A stretch of DNA of 34,062 bases, taken from the NCBI GenBank assembly GCA_018623095.1, contig JAAZVX010000006.1, positions 1-34,062 on the forward strand. The letters run 5' to 3'. Position numbers and translations under genes: made by a program. The DNA comes from Marinobacterium sp. (GTDB lineage Bacteria; Pseudomonadota; Gammaproteobacteria; Pseudomonadales; Balneatricaceae). A model generated the notes under the pieces. The model was not told the origin of the DNA. It saw nothing but the letters and a program-made list of their open reading frames with translations, and did no database searches. Each line of letters opens with the position of its first letter. Positions within the stretch are counted from its first letter, which is position 1. Of this stretch, positions 29,293 to 34,062 are shown piece by piece.

Positions 29293-29415
29293 TTACCACT
29301 GAACAACCTGAGTAAGTACGATGCTAACTGGCATTGTGATCCAAGCAAGAGCAACTAGGTTGATTGCAATCCAGCCCCAGCCAGATTTGTCACGGAAGTT
29401 TTCGTCGTGTGCCAT
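29293..29415 (-). CDS. Putative 40-aa single-TM microprotein (MAHDENFRDKSGWGWIAINLVALAWITMPVSIVLTQVVQW)
   Basis: Read directly on the minus strand; GAGGG Shine-Dalgarno with 9-nt spacing to ATG 29415; hydrophilic N-terminus then about 25-residue hydrophobic helix; ends just before a bidirectional terminator. Absent from the supplied ORF track, whose shortest entries are 60 aa. Confidence 0.75.
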   Translation of the reverse strand: MAHDENFRDKSGWGWIAINLVALAWITMPVSIVLTQVVQW

Positions 29416-29426
29416 GGTCTTAAACC

Positions 29427-29458
29427 CTCAAATTTGTTGACGTAGATCAAAATTTGAG
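29427..29458 (-). promoter_or_regulatory. 5'-leader hairpin and embedded Anr/FNR-like box upstream of 40-aa ORF
   Basis: CTCAAATTT (29427-29435) and AAATTTGAG (29450-29458) form a 9-bp inverted repeat; between and overlapping the arms TTGACGTAGATCAA (29437-29450), reverse complement TTGATCTACGTCAA. Confidence 0.5.
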
Positions 29459-29520
29459 CGAATTCTACACATCTTTAATCAAAAATAACACTACTCTAAT
29501 AGTGGAATTAAACCTTGTGG

Positions 29521-31998
29521 TTACCCATTGTTTTTAAGAATGGCATAGCACTGCTCTATCTTAAGTGGAGCACGCAACAGACTGGCTATCGCAATAAACG
29601 CGAAGCTGGCCAGTGCTGGCAGAGTGAACCACAGCTCCCAGTGAGCAGAGAGCGGTATCTTCAACAAAAACTCATTCATTGCCGCCAAAGTGATCTCTGC
29701 ACTGAACACAGCGAGTGAGCCACAGACCAGTCCCAGCAGACCAAACTCTAAGAGATCAAGGTGTTTAGTCTCAGTCGCTCTTGCTCCTAGAGTTTGCAGC
29801 AGAGCTACCTCGGTTTTACGCTGTTCTAAAGCTTGGAGCAGAGTGATAGTGACCAAAATAAGTCCGGTCGCCAGTGTCATGATTAAAACAAAGGCCGAGC
29901 TTTCCGCCAGCCGTTCTAGCCAACCGGCGAGTTGTTTCATCAGTTGATCGATGTCGATCAGAGTTAATGATGGAAATTCACGCAACAACTCGTTTGCTTG
30001 TGCTTTGCGCTCCTCAGCCAGTTTGAAACTGGTAATCCAAGTGCCTGGGTAAGATTGCAGTGCTGCAGGCGAGAAAATGACGTAGAAATTGGGCTGGAAA
30101 GATTCCCACTTCACCTCTCGTACACTGGTAATGACACCGCTGACGGGTTGTCCTCCGACGTCAAAACCTAATCTGTCGCCCAACTCCAATCCCAGATCCT
30201 CCAGCATGTCCCGCTCGATTGAGATTTGGTGATCGTTCGATTCTGGATCCCACCACTCACCTTGAATGATTTGATTTTGAACGGGTGGTTGCTCACGCCA
30301 GGTCAGGTTTAATTCACGGCGCAGAGAGTTATCCTTTAACTGCTCTTCGTTTAACTGAGGTCTGATCGGCGCATCGTTTAGATCCACTAATCGTCCACGT
30401 ATCATCGGGTAGAGTTCGGTATCAATCTCTCGATCAGCCAAGAACTGATCGACTCCCGGCTTTTGCCACTCCTGGATGTTAATTAAAAAGTAGTTTGGGA
30501 CATCCTCTGGGAATTGCGCTTGCCACTCTTTGACTAGATCCTGACGAGCTACCCAGATCACGCTCAGTAACATCAGCAATAGCACCATGACACCCGCTTG
30601 AAGCCGATGCCATTTACGTTGTTGGCGCAAACGCATGATCAGCAAACGTCCAAGTGCTAGGCGGTTTGCTAAAAAATGCCCAAGGCTATGAAGAATCAGC
30701 TGTGCCAACCAGCCAAACAGAAGACCGCTGATACCGAGCATGACCAGTAACACCGCCGCGGCAGCTGGTGCCGCCAAAAATAGCAGCAATACCGCGCTAA
30801 GAAGGACTAAACTCACGGCATAAAGTCCCCAGCTCGCTTTCTGGGTGGTGCTGCTCTGGTCGCTTCTGAGCAGTTGAGCAACCGGCACCTTAGCCTGTTC
30901 CAGGGCGGGAGGCATGCCAAGTAACAGCAGCATCGCATAGCCCAACGCAGGACCGATGATGTAGCTACTCCACTGGGCATTAGGCAGTGCTTGCGGCAGC
31001 AGACCCGATAACCACAGATCAGCTAAGCTAGCCAGAAGGGCGCCTGCCGTTCCGCCAAGCAAAGCAATGACGGTAGCGGCTATACCGAGCTGCCAAAAAT
31101 AGAGGGTAACCAGTGCCTTAGGTGTAAGACCCATGCTTAGAAAGAGGGCGCTTCGACTCTGTTGTGCATGACCAAAGCGGCGTAGTGCCAACAGAATGGT
31201 CAGTGATGCCAGCAATAGAGTTGTCAGTGAACTCAGGCGAACATAAGAGAGACCGTTAGCCAGTGCATTGCCGGTGACCGGTTGATCGTTGATCAGTGAC
31301 AGTATCCGCTCGTGGCTCTCTAATGTTGGTTTTAACTGCGTTTCAAAGGATTTTAGCGCACTATTTTCACCGCTAATGAGTAGACGAAACTCAGCTCTAG
31401 AACCAGGTCCAAGCACCGCGCTCTTCTCTAGGTCTTGCTTATTCACCAGTAGATGAGGGTTCAATGTATTGAAACCGCTGCCTCTATCGGGCGACTGTTT
31501 CAGTGTGGCTGTTAGCACCAGATCGGCATAACCAAATTGCAGTGTATCGCCTATCGAGAGCCCCAGCTGATCAATAATACGCTCCTCTGCCCATGCCGTT
31601 CCGGGCTCCGGTACGGTGGCTGACATAGGTGGGTCAGTAATGACCTCGCCCCTAAGTGGGTAAGGTGCCGTGATCACTTTAGCTGAACTTAGAATCAAAT
31701 TGTCGCCAGCACCAACCATGGTTGGAAATTGAATAACCTGAGTGGTGGTTAACCCGAGCTCTTTAGCCAATTCTGTGCGTTGTTCGTGAATAGGGCGACT
31801 GGATCGAACGACTAGATCGGCTCCTAACACCGACGCGCTCTCTCTTAGTAATCCACTCTCTAAACGATCACTGACAATCGATAGGAAACTGGTGAGGGTA
31901 ACGGCGAGCAGAGCAGCAAATATTAAGACGCGCCACTCAATGGTTCGCAGTTGCATCCATAGCTGGCGCCTTGCGATACGAGGAATGGCAGAACTCAT
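29521..31998 (-). CDS. ABC transporter permease, FtsX/MacB-like (YbbP type)
   Basis: Start [14 protein letters not shown] at 31998, ATGA overlap with the ATPase gene; large extracytoplasmic domains and repeated FtsX-type TM blocks. Confidence 0.88.
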   Translation of the reverse strand: MSSAIPRIARRQLWMQLRTIEWRVLIFAALLAVTLTSFLSIVSDRLESGLLRESASVLGADLVVRSSRPIHEQRTELAKELGLTTTQVIQFPTMVGAGDNLILSSAKVITAPYPLRGEVITDPPMSATVPEPGTAWAEERIIDQLGLSIGDTLQFGYADLVLTATLKQSPDRGSGFNTLNPHLLVNKQDLEKSAVLGPGSRAEFRLLISGENSALKSFETQLKPTLESHERILSLINDQPVTGNALANGLSYVRLSSLTTLLLASLTILLALRRFGHAQQSRSALFLSMGLTPKALVTLYFWQLGIAATVIALLGGTAGALLASLADLWLSGLLPQALPNAQWSSYIIGPALGYAMLLLLGMPPALEQAKVPVAQLLRSDQSSTTQKASWGLYAVSLVLLSAVLLLFLAAPAAAAVLLVMLGISGLLFGWLAQLILHSLGHFLANRLALGRLLIMRLRQQRKWHRLQAGVMVLLLMLLSVIWVARQDLVKEWQAQFPEDVPNYFLINIQEWQKPGVDQFLADREIDTELYPMIRGRLVDLNDAPIRPQLNEEQLKDNSLRRELNLTWREQPPVQNQIIQGEWWDPESNDHQISIERDMLEDLGLELGDRLGFDVGGQPVSGVITSVREVKWESFQPNFYVIFSPAALQSYPGTWITSFKLAEERKAQANELLREFPSLTLIDIDQLMKQLAGWLERLAESSAFVLIMTLATGLILVTITLLQALEQRKTEVALLQTLGARATETKHLDLLEFGLLGLVCGSLAVFSAEITLAAMNEFLLKIPLSAHWELWFTLPALASFAFIAIASLLRAPLKIEQCYAILKNNG

Positions 31999-32678
31999 GA
32001 CAACTCCTCGATCGCCCCGTTGCTTAATTGAATTCGACGCTGACACCGTTTAGCCAGTTCAAGATCATGTGTAATTAGGATCAGTGTTGTGCCCTGTTGT
32101 TCGTTCAAGGAGAAGAGCTGTTCGACGATCTGCTGGCCGGTCGCTTCGTCTAGGTTGCCGGTAGGTTCATCGGCAAAGAGCAGGGCTGGGTTGCCGGCAA
32201 AGGCACGGGCTATCGCAACACGCTGCTGCTCGCCGCCGGAGAGTTGTGACGGGTAGTGATCCGTTCGATCGCCTAACCCTACATTCCTTAGCCACTCAGA
32301 TGCCTTTGATTCAGCCCCAGCTTGCTGGCGAATCTCAAGGGGTAGGGCAACGTTATCCTGGGCGGTGAGTTCTGGGAGCAGATGAAAGGATTGGAAAATA
32401 AAGGCGATTTTATCGGCTCTGAGTTTGGCGCGTTCTGCATCTGTTAGTGATTCTAACGGTTTTCCTTCAAACTCGACTGTGCCTGAAGTTGCCGTATCCA
32501 AACCGGCCAGAAGACTGAGGAGAGTCGACTTGCCGGCACCCGATTTACCGATGATGGCGATGGTTTCACCGGCATGAATGGTTAAGTTGAGATTGACGAA
32601 CAGATCCAGTGTTCCGCTTCCGGTCTTAAACTGTTTACCCAGTTGCTTTGCTTCTAGTAGAACGGAGCCGCTAGTCAT
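31995..32678 (-). CDS. ABC transporter ATP-binding protein (YbbA/LolD-like)
   Basis: [50 protein letters not shown]; between YbbP-like permease and divergent tesA. Confidence 0.92.
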   Translation of the reverse strand: MTSGSVLLEAKQLGKQFKTGSGTLDLFVNLNLTIHAGETIAIIGKSGAGKSTLLSLLAGLDTATSGTVEFEGKPLESLTDAERAKLRADKIAFIFQSFHLLPELTAQDNVALPLEIRQQAGAESKASEWLRNVGLGDRTDHYPSQLSGGEQQRVAIARAFAGNPALLFADEPTGNLDEATGQQIVEQLFSLNEQQGTTLILITHDLELAKRCQRRIQLSNGAIEELS

Positions 32679-32772
32679 GTTGTCCTCTTAATGATCCAAT
32701 AGTCTTCAGTTATCCTTACGACTGTTATGAATATTAGGTTCGTTTTGTCGTTTTTAAAGGTTCGAAGTCGTT

Positions 32773-33381
32773 ATGTTTAAATATGTTATCTTTCGGTTAC
32801 TCATCGCGTTTTCGTTGTCACTGCCAGTTAAAGCCGCTGATGTACTAGTACTCGGTGACAGTCTCTCGGCCGGTTATGGGCTGACACCGGGTGAAGGGTG
32901 GGTGGAGTTGATGGAACAACGAATCGAAGCATTCGACCTAACGCTACTCAATGCCAGTGTCAGTGGAGAAACAACAGCGGGGGGACTTGCGCGTCTCCCA
33001 GATCTGTTAGAGCTGCACAAGCCAAAGTGGGTCTTGCTTGAGTTAGGCGCCAATGATGGCTTACGCGGTACCCCTTTGAATATTATTCAAACCAATCTTG
33101 AAGCCTTGGCCGGTAAGATTAACGAGTCAGGTGCAAAGTTGGTTGTCATTGGTATTCAGTTACCGCCTAACTATGGACCAAGATACACTCGCGCTTTTTT
33201 TAATCTGTTCCCCGAACTTGCTGAGACCTTTGATGCACCACTTGTGCCTTTCCTTTTAGAAGGAGTGGCGACGGATTGGGATCTAATGCAGTCAGATGGC
33301 TTACACCCCAAGGCGGTGGCTCAGCCGATCATTCTTGAGACGGTGATGAAAGTGGTGGGGCCCGAGATAGGCGTGCAGTAG
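32773..33381 (+). CDS. tesA: Arylesterase / thioesterase I (SGNH hydrolase)
   Basis: Signal peptide, VLVLGDSLSAGYGL, ELGANDGLRG, SDGLHPKAVAQP; divergent from ybbA-ybbP as in E. coli. Confidence 0.93.
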   Translation: MFKYVIFRLLIAFSLSLPVKAADVLVLGDSLSAGYGLTPGEGWVELMEQRIEAFDLTLLNASVSGETTAGGLARLPDLLELHKPKWVLLELGANDGLRGTPLNIIQTNLEALAGKINESGAKLVVIGIQLPPNYGPRYTRAFFNLFPELAETFDAPLVPFLLEGVATDWDLMQSDGLHPKAVAQPIILETVMKVVGPEIGVQ

Positions 33382-33387
33382 ACAATA

Positions 33388-33413
33388 AAAAAGAGAGCCG
33401 AAGCTCTCTTTTT
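33388..33413. terminator. Bidirectional Rho-independent terminator between tesA and sodB
   Basis: AAAAAGAGAGC-CGAA-GCTCTCTTTTT. Confidence 0.93.
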
Positions 33414-33429
33414 AAAGTTTGGCTTTCGA

Positions 33430-34014
33430 TTACGCCGCTAGGTTTGCGTTTGCAAAGTCCCAGTTCACGAGTGACCAGTAACCGTTAAGGTAGTCTGGAC
33501 GAACGTTGCGGTAATCGATGTAGTAAGCGTGTTCCCAAAGGTCAACTGTTAGGATCGCAGTCTGACCATTAGTCATTGGCGTACCAGCGTTGCTAGTGTT
33601 TACGATCTCTAGTGAACCATCAGCATTTTTAACCAACCAAGTCCATGAAGAACCGAAGTTGTTAACCGCTTTGTCGTTAAGCTCTTCTTTGAACTTCTCG
33701 AAAGAACCCCACTGAGCGTTGATCGCGTCAGCAATCGCGCCAGTTGGCTCACCACCACCGTTCGGAGATAGGCAGTTCCAGTAGAAAGTGTGGTTCCAAA
33801 CCTGCGCTGCGTTGTTGAATACGCCACCAGCTGGTGCAGTTTTGATGATCTCTTCTAGAGATTTACCTTCAAACTCAGTACCAGGTACTAGGCCGTTCAG
33901 CTTAACCACGTAAGTGTTGTGGTGTTTGCCGTGGTGGAAATCTAGTGTTTCAGCAGAGATGTGTGGTTCTAGTGCATCTTTTGCGTATGGCAGTGCTGGA
34001 AGTTCAAAGCTCAT
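33430..34014 (-). CDS. sodB: Superoxide dismutase [Fe]
   Basis: MSFELPALPYAKDALEPHISAETLDFHHGKHHNTYV; NNAAQVWNHTFYWNCL; VDLWEHAYYIDYRN; start reassigned to 34014. Confidence 0.96.
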   Translation of the reverse strand: MSFELPALPYAKDALEPHISAETLDFHHGKHHNTYVVKLNGLVPGTEFEGKSLEEIIKTAPAGGVFNNAAQVWNHTFYWNCLSPNGGGEPTGAIADAINAQWGSFEKFKEELNDKAVNNFGSSWTWLVKNADGSLEIVNTSNAGTPMTNGQTAILTVDLWEHAYYIDYRNVRPDYLNGYWSLVNWDFANANLAA

Positions 34015-34062
34015 TGTATGCTCCAATCGTTTCAGTTAATCAGGGTACATAAACCCTGGCGG

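Noticed and set aside
29515-29947. Plus-strand ORFs (67 and 85 aa) near the end of the YbbP-like gene
   Set aside because: Antisense to a well-supported FtsX-type permease; no independent signals.

Overview
The window looks like a chromosomal segment of a marine-type gammaproteobacterium. Taxon is inferred from gene content and order only. Left to right it contains: (i) the end of an RND efflux pair (truncated membrane-fusion protein plus inner-membrane permease); (ii) a polyol/pentitol utilisation cluster at about 3.85-13.98 kb, with ribitol-2-dehydrogenase-like SDR, Tas-like aldo/keto reductase and xylulokinase on the minus strand, and on the plus strand an ABC polyol importer (SBP, two permeases, ATPase), a DalD-like D-arabitol dehydrogenase and an AraC regulator; (iii) core housekeeping blocks: gmk-rpoZ-spoT, an ABC-F protein (YheS-like), a TIGR02444-type protein, an FKBP isomerase, an Rsd/AlgQ-type anti-sigma factor, gshA, a DctB/DctD-like two-component pair, a small membrane protein, ilvA and rpiA, a ybbP-ybbA-tesA-type locus, and sodB. 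I saw no prophage, transposon, CRISPR, rRNA or convincing tRNA. No clearly new multi-gene system is evident. The observations most worth following are: a 40-aa single-TM microprotein ORF missing from the ORF track (29293-29415, minus), preceded by an Anr/FNR-like box and a hairpin that overlaps its Shine-Dalgarno; a hairpin enclosing the spoT start codon; a tandem hairpin between the sugar-binding-protein gene and its permeases; and an ABC-importer-fed arabitol/ribitol cluster with helically phased repeats in its divergent promoter region.
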